From the NCBI GenBank assembly GCA_019414245.1, contig DXMK01000018.1:48805-112804 (forward strand): 64,000 nucleotides of DNA, written 5' to 3'. This stretch comes from Collinsella sp. (GTDB lineage: Bacteria > Actinomycetota > Coriobacteriia > Coriobacteriales > Coriobacteriaceae). A program made the translations under genes and the position numbers. Of this stretch, positions 33,411 through 40,919 are shown in pieces; positions within the stretch are counted from its first letter, which is position 1; each line of letters starts with the position of its first letter. The notes beneath the pieces were generated by a model that made no database searches, was not told where the DNA came from, and saw nothing but the letters and a program-made list of their open reading frames with translations.

Positions 33411-35095
33411 TCGTACCCGTTAAGTTTACCTACGCCTCGCGCGACCTGTGGTTTGATCCGCAGGATCTGGATATCCTCGAGGCCGATTATGCCATTTGCT
33501 CCACCGAGCGCGGAACCGAGATCGGCCTGGTCACGGCCGATCCCTTCGAGGTGCCGCAAGACGAGATCGGCCAGCCGCTCAAGCCCGTGCTGCGCGTGGC
33601 GAGCGACATCGACCTGCAGCTTGCCGACGACCTGGCCATCCAGGGCGACGAGGCCATGGTCGATTTCCGTCGTCTGGTCAAAGAGCTCGACCTCGAGATG
33701 AAGCCGGTCGGCGTCGAGTACCTGTTTGGCGGCGAGAAGGCTGTGTTCTACTTCGCGGCCGAGGAGCGCGTCGATTTCCGTCAGCTCGTCAAGGACCTGT
33801 CCTCGACGCTGCACATTCGCGTCGACATGCGCCAGATCGGCGTGCGCGACGAGACCCGCCTGGTGGGCGGCTATGCCCAGTGCGGCCAGGAGCTCTGCTG
33901 CACGCGCTTTGGCGGACAGTTTGAGCCGGTTTCGATCCGCATGGCAAAGGAGCAGGACCTGCCGCTCAACTCGTCCAAGATTAGTGGCGTCTGCGGCCGC
34001 CTGATGTGCTGCCTGCGCTACGAGTTCGAGGCGTACAAGGACTTTAAGAGCCGCGCGCCCAAAAAGAAGACGCTTATCGATACGCCGCTTGGCAAGGCGC
34101 GCATCCAGGAATATGACACGCCGCGTGAGCAGCTGGTGCTGCGCCTGGAGAACGGCAAAGTCTTTAAGGTCAACCTGGCCGATATGACGTGCTCGGAGGG
34201 TTGCAAAAAGAAGGCCGCCGAGCAGGGCTGCAACTGCCGCCCCGACTGCGTGACGCGCGACGTGCTCGAGCGCATCGAGTCGCCCGAGATGCGTCTGGCG
34301 CTCATGGAACTCGATCGCGAAAACGGCGTCGACGTGGGCGATGGCCTGTCGAGCGCCGATCGTCTGGCCGGCACATCGATGCCCAAGCGCCGTCGTCGCG
34401 ATGCCGAATCCGATGCTCGCACCGCTCAGGGCCAGGGCGAGGGCCGTGGCCGTGGAAAGGGCCGCGGCAAGGCCGAGGCGCCCGAGACCGAGGGAGCAGC
34501 CGATGGCCGTCGCCGCCGCAAGCGCACGGCGTCCGTCGACAATGGCGAGGCCGCGGGTAAGAACGCTTCCCGCGAGCGCGAGGCTCAGCAGCCCCAGCAG
34601 CAAAATCGCGGCGGTGGCATGAACCCCACGCGCCGTCGTCGCCGTCACCTGTCGAGCGAGGAGCGCGAGGACGCCTTCCGCGCCGCAGCTGCTCGCGAGG
34701 CCGGTGCCGCTCCCAAGGGCGCCTCGGCCTCCGACGCGCCTGCCGACAAGGCTGGCAAGCCGCGTGGCGAGGAGGAGCGCGCGTCACGTCCGCGTCGTCG
34801 CCATTCCTCGGGCGCGCAGCAGAAACCCTCGATTCCTTCTGTGGCCGATCAGGTTTCGGATGGCGAAGTCAAGGTCACGCGCCGTCGCCCCGGCGATGGC
34901 GGAGGAGCTGCCGCCAAGGCTTCGCACGGCGGCGCTCGCGACGAGTGCGAACCGCGTGAGGATCGCGGCGGCGAGGGCTCGACCGACCAGGGTCAAAAGC
35001 GTCGCCGTCGCCGTCGCTCCCGCAAGCCGCGCCAGGACGGTGGCGAAGGCTCGACCCGCACCTCGTCCGTACCGCAACCGCCTGCCGGCGAATAA
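33401..35095 (+). CDS. PSP1-domain protein (RicT/YaaT family) with a long disordered tail
   Basis: The N-terminal 270 residues form a PSP1 domain like B. subtilis RicT, which works with RicA and RicF in RNA maturation and biofilm or sporulation control. The Cys-rich signature is clear: CGQELCCTRFGG, then GVCGRLMCCLRYE, and a second set SEGCKKKAAEQGCNCRPDC. Residues ~320-564 are low complexity, rich in Arg, Gly, Ala, Glu and Lys, with repeated RRRR and RGKG words, and may bind RNA. The position after holB is conserved in many bacteria. RicA and RicF are not in the window. Confidence 0.9.
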   Translation: MPLVVPVKFTYASRDLWFDPQDLDILEADYAICSTERGTEIGLVTADPFEVPQDEIGQPLKPVLRVASDIDLQLADDLAIQGDEAMVDFRRLVKELDLEMKPVGVEYLFGGEKAVFYFAAEERVDFRQLVKDLSSTLHIRVDMRQIGVRDETRLVGGYAQCGQELCCTRFGGQFEPVSIRMAKEQDLPLNSSKISGVCGRLMCCLRYEFEAYKDFKSRAPKKKTLIDTPLGKARIQEYDTPREQLVLRLENGKVFKVNLADMTCSEGCKKKAAEQGCNCRPDCVTRDVLERIESPEMRLALMELDRENGVDVGDGLSSADRLAGTSMPKRRRRDAESDARTAQGQGEGRGRGKGRGKAEAPETEGAADGRRRRKRTASVDNGEAAGKNASREREAQQPQQQNRGGGMNPTRRRRRHLSSEEREDAFRAAAAREAGAAPKGASASDAPADKAGKPRGEEERASRPRRRHSSGAQQKPSIPSVADQVSDGEVKVTRRRPGDGGGAAAKASHGGARDECEPREDRGGEGSTDQGQKRRRRRRSRKPRQDGGEGSTRTSSVPQPPAGE

Positions 35096-35157
35096 CGTCC
35101 GTAAGCGGATGTAACCCGCCTGACCCCAGCACCTCTGGGTATCATGGCTCTACACCG

Positions 35158-35193
35158 ACAACCCTCCCTTCGCCTTCGCGTAGGGAGGGTTGT
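35158..35193 (+). promoter_or_regulatory. Hairpin that sequesters the comF ribosome binding site
   Basis: ACAACCCTCCCT pairs with AGGGAGGGTTGT around TCGCCTTCGCGT. The 3' arm contains the AGGGAGG Shine-Dalgarno (35182-35188), 8 nt before the ATG at 35197. Folding would block initiation. It could also act as a weak terminator of the upstream gene. Confidence 0.6.
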
Positions 35194-35196
35194 GTC

Positions 35197-36003
35197 ATGA
35201 AGAGACATCTGAACGTATTGACTCGCTTGCAGGGCGCAGGCGTCCTACCGTTTGCGGACGAATTGCTACCGCTTGCCGAGCGCGCGACGTATGAGGCGCT
35301 CGAGGCGTTGTCGCCCACGCGATGCGCTGGCTGCGAGCGTTCCGGTGCGCTGATCTGCCAGGATTGTCTGGCATCGCTCGCGCTCATCGATCCGTGTCAT
35401 AGTTGCATCCGATGCGGCGCCCCGTTTGGGGATTTGCTGTGTACCGAGTGCTCGGTCGAGGGCACGTCTTCGGCAATGGCCGAGGCGCTCGATCGCTGCC
35501 TGGCGTGTGCCGTCTATGCACATCCGCTGCCGCGCATCATCAAGGCGTACAAGGATGCGGGCGAGCGCCGTCTGGCACCGTATCTGGCGGAGTTGCTCTA
35601 CGACACTGCCTTGCATGCCCAGGTGGCAGCATCCGATCGCTACGGCGGTGTGTTGTCCGGTGCGGACGCGGTGGTGTTTGTGCCCGCGACTGCGGCGGCG
35701 TTTCGGCGGCGTGGATTCGACCATATGGAAGCAATCGCGCGCTCGTTTTGCGATCTTTCGGGTGTCCCGTTGCTGGACGCCCTGGTCAAATACGGTCATG
35801 GTGACCAGCGAGAGCTCGGCCGCGATGAGCGCCGGGAGCATGCCCGGGGCATGTACGAGACGGTCGAGGATGTGCGCGGCCGCCGTCTGCTGCTCATCGA
35901 TGATGTCATTACCACGGGCGCGACCATGGCAGCAGCCTCGGCGGAGCTCAAGCGTGCCGGCGCCGCAGCAGTCGATGGCCTCGCTATCGCACGCGTTTGG
36001 TAG
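35197..36003 (+). CDS. comF: ComF-family phosphoribosyltransferase-like protein
   Basis: This 268-residue protein is related to ComFC, needed for DNA uptake in competent bacteria. A zinc finger near the N-terminus uses CAGCERSGALICQDC, followed by CHSCIRCGAPFGDLLCTEC. The phosphoribosyltransferase part ends with the PRPP motif LLLIDDVITTGATMAAA. The preceding FVPATAAAFRRRGFDHMEAI is the ComF hallmark. Other competence genes are not in the window. The next gene begins 11 bp downstream. Confidence 0.93.
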   Translation: MKRHLNVLTRLQGAGVLPFADELLPLAERATYEALEALSPTRCAGCERSGALICQDCLASLALIDPCHSCIRCGAPFGDLLCTECSVEGTSSAMAEALDRCLACAVYAHPLPRIIKAYKDAGERRLAPYLAELLYDTALHAQVAASDRYGGVLSGADAVVFVPATAAAFRRRGFDHMEAIARSFCDLSGVPLLDALVKYGHGDQRELGRDERREHARGMYETVEDVRGRRLLLIDDVITTGATMAAASAELKRAGAAAVDGLAIARVW

Positions 36004-36014
36004 GGGGTGGTTTT

Positions 36015-37127
36015 GTGGCAGTGAAGATAGCGCGGCGCATCGAGCCGACAAGCGAGCAACTGGCGGCCTCCGTAGTCCTGACCGGTGCCTCGGCGCTGCG
36101 CATGATGCGCGCCGAGCGCCGACAAATGGGTTACATCAGCTGGAGAGACCTCGATCCCGATGAAGAGCGCCGTGTGCTGCATACATCGTCTCCCTCGGCC
36201 GAGGACATTTATCTTCCCGATTTGGTGCGGATCGGGGCCGTGAGTGGCGAGGTCCAAGAAGACTTGTGCCTGCTGGTGGGGTCGGCGAAGCAGCGTCGCC
36301 GCATGCCTGGTGCAAGCTGGTCCGTTTGTTCTACAGACCTGCCGGACGCCTCGATTTTGGAGGTGGAGCCGGGAGTGTACAGCTTGTCTCCCGAGGCCCT
36401 CTGTGCCGCCGTTGCGCGCGAAGTCGGCTGTATCCAGGCATTTGCCCTGGCCCAGGAGCTGTGCTCCAAGATTTCGCTGAGCGATCGCGGGCAGTATCTG
36501 CCCCCTTACAGCTCGCCTACCGTGAACAGGCTTGCAAAGGATAAGGACCAGCCGTCAGATGTGGGCTACTTTGAGGTCGAGCCAGTGCTGACGCCCGATC
36601 GCCTGGCAGATTACCTTGCGGCATGCAAGGGGAGCGCGGCCAAGCAGCTGCGGCGGTTGTGCCCCTTTCTGTCGGAAAACCTGCGCTCACCCATGGAATG
36701 CATCATGCTTGCCATGTTTTCGCTTTCGTTTTCTTATGGCGGATTTGCCTGCGGTCCCTTTAAGACCGACCACAAGATCGAGTTCAACGACCGTGCGCAG
36801 GCGATCTCGGGGATGCCGTATGCGGTTTGCGATGCCTATCAGGAAGCAGCTCGGTTTGACCTGGAATACAACGGTGAGCAGGGCCATTCGTCTCGCGGCG
36901 GGCGCATTCACGATGAAAAACGCAATACGGGTTTGGCGTCCATGGGAATCGAGGTCGCGACGGTCAACAACGAGATGCTCTGCGACATGGAAGCGATGGA
37001 AGCGCTCGCATGGCGCATCCACCAGCGTATGGGTAAACGATATCAGAATCGTGTAGAGGCTCGTCGAAAGAGGCAAGATGCTCTGCTGAATACGCTCCGA
37101 GCGTGCTTTGGGCTCAAGCCGGCGTAA
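36015..37127 (+). CDS. Endonuclease-like (DUF559/Vsr-type fold) orphan protein
   Basis: No named family is certain. The protein of 370 residues begins with a helical part containing LTGASALRMMRAERRQMGY. Its C-terminal third has a PD-(D/E)xK-like pattern: E228 in RSPMEC, then FDLEYNGEQGH (D282, E284, H291) and HDEKRNTGLASMGIEV (D300, K302). This resembles DUF559/Vsr-type nucleases and a family that I recall as frequent in Coriobacteriia. The GTG at 36015 is chosen from GGGGG 6-10 bp upstream. It follows comF closely and is followed by repeat element c. A defence or DNA-processing role is only a guess. Confidence 0.7.
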   Translation: MAVKIARRIEPTSEQLAASVVLTGASALRMMRAERRQMGYISWRDLDPDEERRVLHTSSPSAEDIYLPDLVRIGAVSGEVQEDLCLLVGSAKQRRRMPGASWSVCSTDLPDASILEVEPGVYSLSPEALCAAVAREVGCIQAFALAQELCSKISLSDRGQYLPPYSSPTVNRLAKDKDQPSDVGYFEVEPVLTPDRLADYLAACKGSAAKQLRRLCPFLSENLRSPMECIMLAMFSLSFSYGGFACGPFKTDHKIEFNDRAQAISGMPYAVCDAYQEAARFDLEYNGEQGHSSRGGRIHDEKRNTGLASMGIEVATVNNEMLCDMEAMEALAWRIHQRMGKRYQNRVEARRKRQDALLNTLRACFGLKPA

Positions 37128-37163
37128 AACTATGGCTTTATAGGGGGTCTGTTTATATGCCCT

Positions 37164-37378
37164 GTGCAAAAAACGGCAAATATGAGTACTGTTACTAGAT
37201 TAGTGACAGCAAAAATAAAGAAACTTGGGCCGAAAAACTGGATTCAGCGAAGAGATAATAAACGAATGTGGAATATCTTGGCGCCAAGCGGGCTGTGCGG
37301 AACTCAAAAAGGGCTCGTGGGGCGGAAATACGCTGCTACTAAATTGGTAGCAGTACTCATATTTGCCGTTTTTTGCAC
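37164..37378. repeat. Intergenic element c, TGAGTACTGT inverted-end family
   Basis: The ends GTGCAAAAAACGGCAAATAT and GAGTACTG (left) are inverted as CAGTACTC and ATATTTGCCGTTTTTTGCAC (right), a perfect 28-bp inverted repeat. The inner CGCTGCTACTAAATTGGTAG of the right end aligns with copies a and b. The interior of about 150 bp is unrelated to them. Confidence 0.8.
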
Positions 37379-37394
37379 ACGGCACCCTGAGACG

Positions 37395-37440
37395 GGTGCC
37401 CCGGGGCTCCCCGTGGGGGAGCTCCGGGCTTCATGGGGGC
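37395..37440. terminator. GC-rich hairpin
   Basis: GTGCCCC pairs with GGGGGCAC and CCGGGGCTCCCC pairs with GGGGAGCTCCGG, without a U-tract. It may be a structural boundary rather than a terminator. Confidence 0.4.
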
Positions 37441-37500
37441 ACGAATGGTCCGCCCCGACCTGCGAAATCTGTGCTCGCGATGCGAATAACGTCCCTAACC

Positions 37501-37529
37501 TTAAACTATAGCTTGAACTTAGCTATAAT
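37501..37529 (+). promoter_or_regulatory. Candidate strong promoter
   Basis: TTAAAC, a 17-bp spacer and the perfect -10 TATAAT. A start near 37536 would give about 325 nt of leader before the lipoprotein gene. Confidence 0.6.
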
Positions 37530-37535
37530 GCCCTA

Positions 37536-37860
37536 CGTTCCTGCCAGGCTGTGGTTGCGGACGGACGAAATGCCCATCCTAGTCCAAGACAGACGCGGTC
37601 AAAGGGATCCACGTAAGCGACCGCGTGCGCGCGGCGCGATCATGGCGCGTCCTAGATGTAAGCCGCACCGTCCGTTCTACTTTCTTTGGGGCAATACCGC
37701 CTCGCGGGCGAGCGGGCCAGTCGTGAAGGTGGCTGCGGCCTCCCGAGCAAACACCCCGGTGCGCAAGTGTGGGGTCAAATACCAGGTCAGCTGGTGGGAA
37801 CAATCTGATATTCCGCGCAACGCACGGATCGTATACGACACAGAAGGCAGGGTAGTGGAC
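37536..37860 (+). ncRNA. Candidate structured leader or independent RNA
   Basis: Nested pairings are visible: CGGACGG (37558-37564) with CCGTCCG (37668-37674); CATCCTAG (37575) with CTAGATG (37652, one bulge); ACGCGGTC (37593) with GACCGCGT (37619); and a GCGCGATCATGGCGCG hairpin (37634). A second domain has ACCCC/GGGGT and ACCAG/CTGGT hairpins (37752-37795). No known riboswitch consensus was recognised. Confidence 0.45.
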
Positions 37861-38886
37861 ATGGTGAGGGGCAGCTTGATGCACGCGGCTCGGTTAGGTG
37901 CTGGGACCGCAGCGGTCATCGCCGTTTTGGGCCTGAGCGGATGCGCGTTCAACCCGCTGTCTACGTTCACGACTCCCACGATCGACCAGATCGAGTACGA
38001 GACCGTCACGCCCACGGTGTCGGATAATGCCCTGGTCACTCCCGGTACCCTGACGGTTGCCCTCGATACCTCCGATGCGCCGCAGGCCATGCAGGGCGCT
38101 GACGGCGAGCTCACGGGGTATGCAGTCGACGCTGCCCGCGCCCTCGCAAGCCGCATGGGCCTTAAGGTCGCCTTTGTCGATGCGTCCTCGGCAGGTTCCG
38201 CGCTCGGTGACAAAAAGGCTGATATCTTTATCGGCGAGATCAACTCCACGGATGGGGACGTTAGCTCGCTCGGCACCTGCCTGTACGATGCCGCTTCCGT
38301 GTTCGGTAAAACCAGCGATGGTGGGTCGCTGAGCGTTTCCACTGATACCCTTAACACGTCTACTCTGGGTATCCAGATGTCCTCGGCCTCGCAGGAGGCG
38401 CTTGCTAAGCAGAGCATCACCGCCAACCAAAAGACTTACTCCAACATCAACGAGTGCTTTGAGGCGCTCGAGTCCGGCGAGGTCGACTATGTGATCTGCG
38501 ACTCCACGGCTGGCGGTTACCTTGCGCGACTGATGAGCGAGATCTCCTATGTCGGTGCGCTCGAGGCGCCCTCGACGCTTGGTGTTGCAGGCCTTTCGTC
38601 CAATGACGAACTGTGTCGTGCCGTGAGCGATGCCCTCGACGGTATTACGGCCGACGGCACGCTCGAGGCGGTCCACTGCGTCTGGTACGGCACGATGCCC
38701 TACGACCTCACCACTAAGACGGTTTCGGGCGCTAACGTGCAGCCGGGCGACTCTGAGTCCAGCGAGACCACATCCTCCGGCAGCGAGTCCTCCGATTCCA
38801 ACAATGAGACCGCATCCTCCGAAGACAAATCGTCCAGCCAGGAAGACACCATCACCGACGACGACATTAACAAGCTTAATAGCTAG
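37861..38886 (+). CDS. Lipoprotein related to solute-binding proteins, Ser-rich tail
   Basis: This exported lipoprotein has a hydrophobic signal AGTAAVIAVLGLSGC with the lipobox cysteine at C28. The mature part (residues ~65-290) resembles a family 3 amino-acid-type binding protein: LTVALDTSDAPQAMQGADGE, then GYAVDAARALASRMGL, and IFIGEINS. It ends in a Ser/Glu/Thr-rich tail of about 45 residues, which is unusual for a free binding protein. No permease or ATPase gene is adjacent. Start choice is uncertain: ATG 37861, or ATG 37879 with GAGGGG 7 bp upstream. It lies behind a long structured leader. Confidence 0.8.
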   Translation: MVRGSLMHAARLGAGTAAVIAVLGLSGCAFNPLSTFTTPTIDQIEYETVTPTVSDNALVTPGTLTVALDTSDAPQAMQGADGELTGYAVDAARALASRMGLKVAFVDASSAGSALGDKKADIFIGEINSTDGDVSSLGTCLYDAASVFGKTSDGGSLSVSTDTLNTSTLGIQMSSASQEALAKQSITANQKTYSNINECFEALESGEVDYVICDSTAGGYLARLMSEISYVGALEAPSTLGVAGLSSNDELCRAVSDALDGITADGTLEAVHCVWYGTMPYDLTTKTVSGANVQPGDSESSETTSSGSESSDSNNETASSEDKSSSQEDTITDDDINKLNS

Positions 38887-39203
38887 TTATTGCTAGGGGT
38901 GGCGTCTCCTATGCGCTAGGAGAGATGCCTCTTCACGGTTTCAACACGCACTGCCGGGCTTCCCCAATAGGGGAGCCCGGCTTTTTCATCTCTATAAAAC
39001 CAGCAGGTCAAAGCCAATTTTTGGGACCAAATACAAAGTCGCCGGCTCCCTCCTATAGCGCACTTTGCCACAGAAAAGTGCGAGACTTCGGTATGCGGTA
39101 TCAAGCAATCGTTATTCGGGTCTTTGGGAATCCGCGTGATTAAATGCACGGCAATGGGTACATAGCCAGTACAGTAAGTCCCCGAGGCAGATTGGAGCCA
39201 CGT
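38887..39203. other. 317-bp intergenic region
   Basis: The region contains two hairpins after the lipoprotein gene (38920-38949 and the terminator 38953-38986). About 200 bp before hpf follow, in which I see no clear promoter match and no gene. Confidence 0.5.
38953..38986 (+). terminator. Intrinsic terminator
   Basis: GCCGGGCTTCCCC pairs with GGGGAGCCCGGC around AATA and is followed by TTTTT. Confidence 0.85.
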
Positions 39204-39788
39204 ATGGATATCAAGGTTTCTGGACGCAAGACGACGGTAACCGATGCTCTGCGTGCGCATGTGGATGAGAAGATCGGCGAGGCGCTCAAGGTTTTCGATA
39301 TCGAGCCCATGACGGTCGACGTTGTACTTCGCTATGAGAAGAACCCCTCGAACCCCAACCCGGCAATCGTCGAGGTTACGGTTCGTGCCCGCGGTTCGGT
39401 GATTCGCGTTGCCGAGCACGGTGCAGATATGTACGCCGCCATCGACCTCTCCGCCGATAAGGTCACCCGCCAGCTGCGTAAGTTCAAGACCAAGGTCGTG
39501 GACAACCGCCAGGGCGGTGCCAGCGCCGCGGATGTCGCGCCGGTCGAGCGCGTCGAGGATCTGGCCGACCTGCTGCTGCCCGAGGAGGAGGACGACCTGC
39601 TCGTCCGCGAGAAGGTTATCGACGTCACCCCGATGACTGAGGAGCAGGCGCTGGTGCAGACCGATCTGCTGGGCCACGACTTCTACGTGTTCGAGAACGC
39701 GACGACCGGTCTCATCAATGTGGTGTATCACCGTAAGAATGGTGGATATGGCATCATCAAGCCCCGCATCGAAACACTTGACGAGTAA
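39204..39788 (+). CDS. hpf: Ribosome hibernation promoting factor, long form
   Basis: This factor binds the 30S subunit and drives formation of inactive 100S ribosomes. At 194 residues it is the long form. The N-terminal RaiA-like domain begins MDIKVSGRKTTVTDALRAHV and has the DMYAAIDLSADKVTRQLRKF helix. The C-terminal dimerisation domain is LLGHDFYVFENATTGLINVV. ATTGGAGCCACGT precedes the ATG. It is monocistronic, followed by a palindrome and terminator. Confidence 0.95.
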   Translation: MDIKVSGRKTTVTDALRAHVDEKIGEALKVFDIEPMTVDVVLRYEKNPSNPNPAIVEVTVRARGSVIRVAEHGADMYAAIDLSADKVTRQLRKFKTKVVDNRQGGASAADVAPVERVEDLADLLLPEEEDDLLVREKVIDVTPMTEEQALVQTDLLGHDFYVFENATTGLINVVYHRKNGGYGIIKPRIETLDE

Positions 39789-39792
39789 AATA

Positions 39793-39814
39793 CGTTAACT
39801 TGCATGAGTTAACG
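39793..39814. promoter_or_regulatory. 8-bp-arm palindrome
   Basis: CGTTAACT and AGTTAACG are separated by TGCATG, directly after the hpf stop. It could be a protein site or part of the terminator region. Confidence 0.3.
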
Positions 39815-39817
39815 GTT

Positions 39818-39849
39818 GGCGGCCATCCCATGCGGGTGGCCGCCTTTTT
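39818..39849 (+). terminator. hpf terminator
   Basis: GGCGGCCA pairs with TGGCCGCC around TCCCATGCGGG and is followed by TTTTT. Confidence 0.85.
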
Positions 39850-39867
39850 ACGTAAGGAGTCGCTTTG

Positions 39868-40821
39868 ATGGACAAGGCCGCATCCGCCGGTCATTCGGAC
39901 CGTTGCCGCATCGTCGTCGATACCTGCTGCGACTTTAGCCCCGAGGTCGCCGCGAACCTCGATGTCGATATCTTGGGTTTCCCCTTCATTATCGATGGCG
40001 AGGAGCGCACGGATGACATCTGGTCGAGCATCACACCCAAGGAGTTCTACGACCGCATGCGCGCCGGTGCCCGCGTGTCCACCTCGGCTGTGTCGCTCGG
40101 TCGCTATATCGAGTTCTTTACCGAGTGCGCCAAAGAGGGTACGCCCACGGTCTACCTGTGCTTTACCTCGGCGCTGTCGTCGAGCTACAACTCCGCGTGC
40201 CAGGCGGCGGACGCCGTGCGCGCCGAGTATCCCAACTTTGAGCTGTACGTGGTCGACAACGCTCTGCCCTGCGCGACCGGCGAGCTCCTGGCGCTCGAGG
40301 CCGTGCGCCAGCGCTCGGCGGGACTGACTGCTAAGCAGCTGGTCGATTGGGCAAACGAGGCCAAGACCTACGTGCACGGTTACTTTACGCTCGAGAGCTT
40401 CGATGCGCTGGCTGCCGGCGGCCGCATTCCGCCCGCGGCGGCACAGCTCACGGCAAAGCTCGACGTCAAGCCCGAGCTCTCCTACGACCTGGCCGGCTCG
40501 CTGTCGCTGATCGGCGTCAACCGCGGCCGCAAGAAGGCGCTCAAGTCCATCCTCAAGTCGTTCCGCGAGAACTACGTGCCCGATCGCACCATGCCCATCG
40601 CCATCATGACGGCCGATGCCGAAAAGGATGGTGACTGGCTCGAAGCCGCCATCCGCGAGGAGGAGGGTTGCGCCGACGTCACGATCATTCGCGGCTCCGT
40701 GGGTCCCACCATCGGCTCGCACGTGGGCCCCGGCATGGTGGGCTGCGCGTTTTGGGGTAAGAACCGCGCCGACAAGGCGTCGCTTTCCGACCGTATCGCC
40801 CGCCGCGTGCGCGGTCAGTAG
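39868..40821 (+). CDS. DegV-family fatty-acid-binding protein
   Basis: DegV/FakB proteins bind fatty acids, and some present them to a FakA kinase. The protein of 317 residues starts with IVVDTCCDFSPEVAANLDVD, has the SCR-like STSAVSLGRYIEFF segment with the ligand-contacting Thr-Ser, then YLCFTSALSSSYNSA and a late SVGPTIGSHVGPGMVG, the conserved DegV C-terminus. The ATG at 39868 is used because AAGGAG lies upstream; an in-frame TTG sits directly before it. No fakA is nearby. It is monocistronic. Confidence 0.92.
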   Translation: MDKAASAGHSDRCRIVVDTCCDFSPEVAANLDVDILGFPFIIDGEERTDDIWSSITPKEFYDRMRAGARVSTSAVSLGRYIEFFTECAKEGTPTVYLCFTSALSSSYNSACQAADAVRAEYPNFELYVVDNALPCATGELLALEAVRQRSAGLTAKQLVDWANEAKTYVHGYFTLESFDALAAGGRIPPAAAQLTAKLDVKPELSYDLAGSLSLIGVNRGRKKALKSILKSFRENYVPDRTMPIAIMTADAEKDGDWLEAAIREEEGCADVTIIRGSVGPTIGSHVGPGMVGCAFWGKNRADKASLSDRIARRVRGQ

Positions 40822-40919
40822 GCAAGCGCTGCGTCCGTAATCGCCCTCGACTCACAGCCCAAACGCTGGCACCGAGTATTCAACCTGGTAACAACACCCA
40901 ACCCAAAAGGAAAGGTTTC

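Larger units (their letters stand above)
37128..37860. other. 733-bp gap: repeat element, hairpin, promoter and structured leader
   Basis: The stretch contains element c (37164-37378), a strong hairpin near 37395-37440 (GTGCCCC/GGGGGCAC with inner GCTCCCC/GGGGAGC), a good promoter (37501-37529) and a structured leader to about 37860. A long frame across this region lacks ribosome binding sites and looks non-coding. Confidence 0.65.

Noticed and set aside
37164..37511. 115-codon frame across repeat element c
   Set aside because: It runs through the inverted ends and a GC-rich hairpin, with no homologous frame in copies a and b beyond the repeated end itself.
37363..37860. N-terminal extension of the lipoprotein frame over about 165 codons
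   Set aside because: The extension would put a hydrophobic signal sequence in mid-protein, has no ribosome binding site, and crosses a promoter and strongly paired leader. The lipobox fits a start near 37861-37879.
37690..37860. 6S RNA or SRP RNA in the lipoprotein leader
   Set aside because: Short words (GAGCGGGCCAGT, ACCAGGTCAG) recall 6S and SRP RNA, but the surrounding consensus (closing stems, the SRP GGAA tetraloop helix) is not found.
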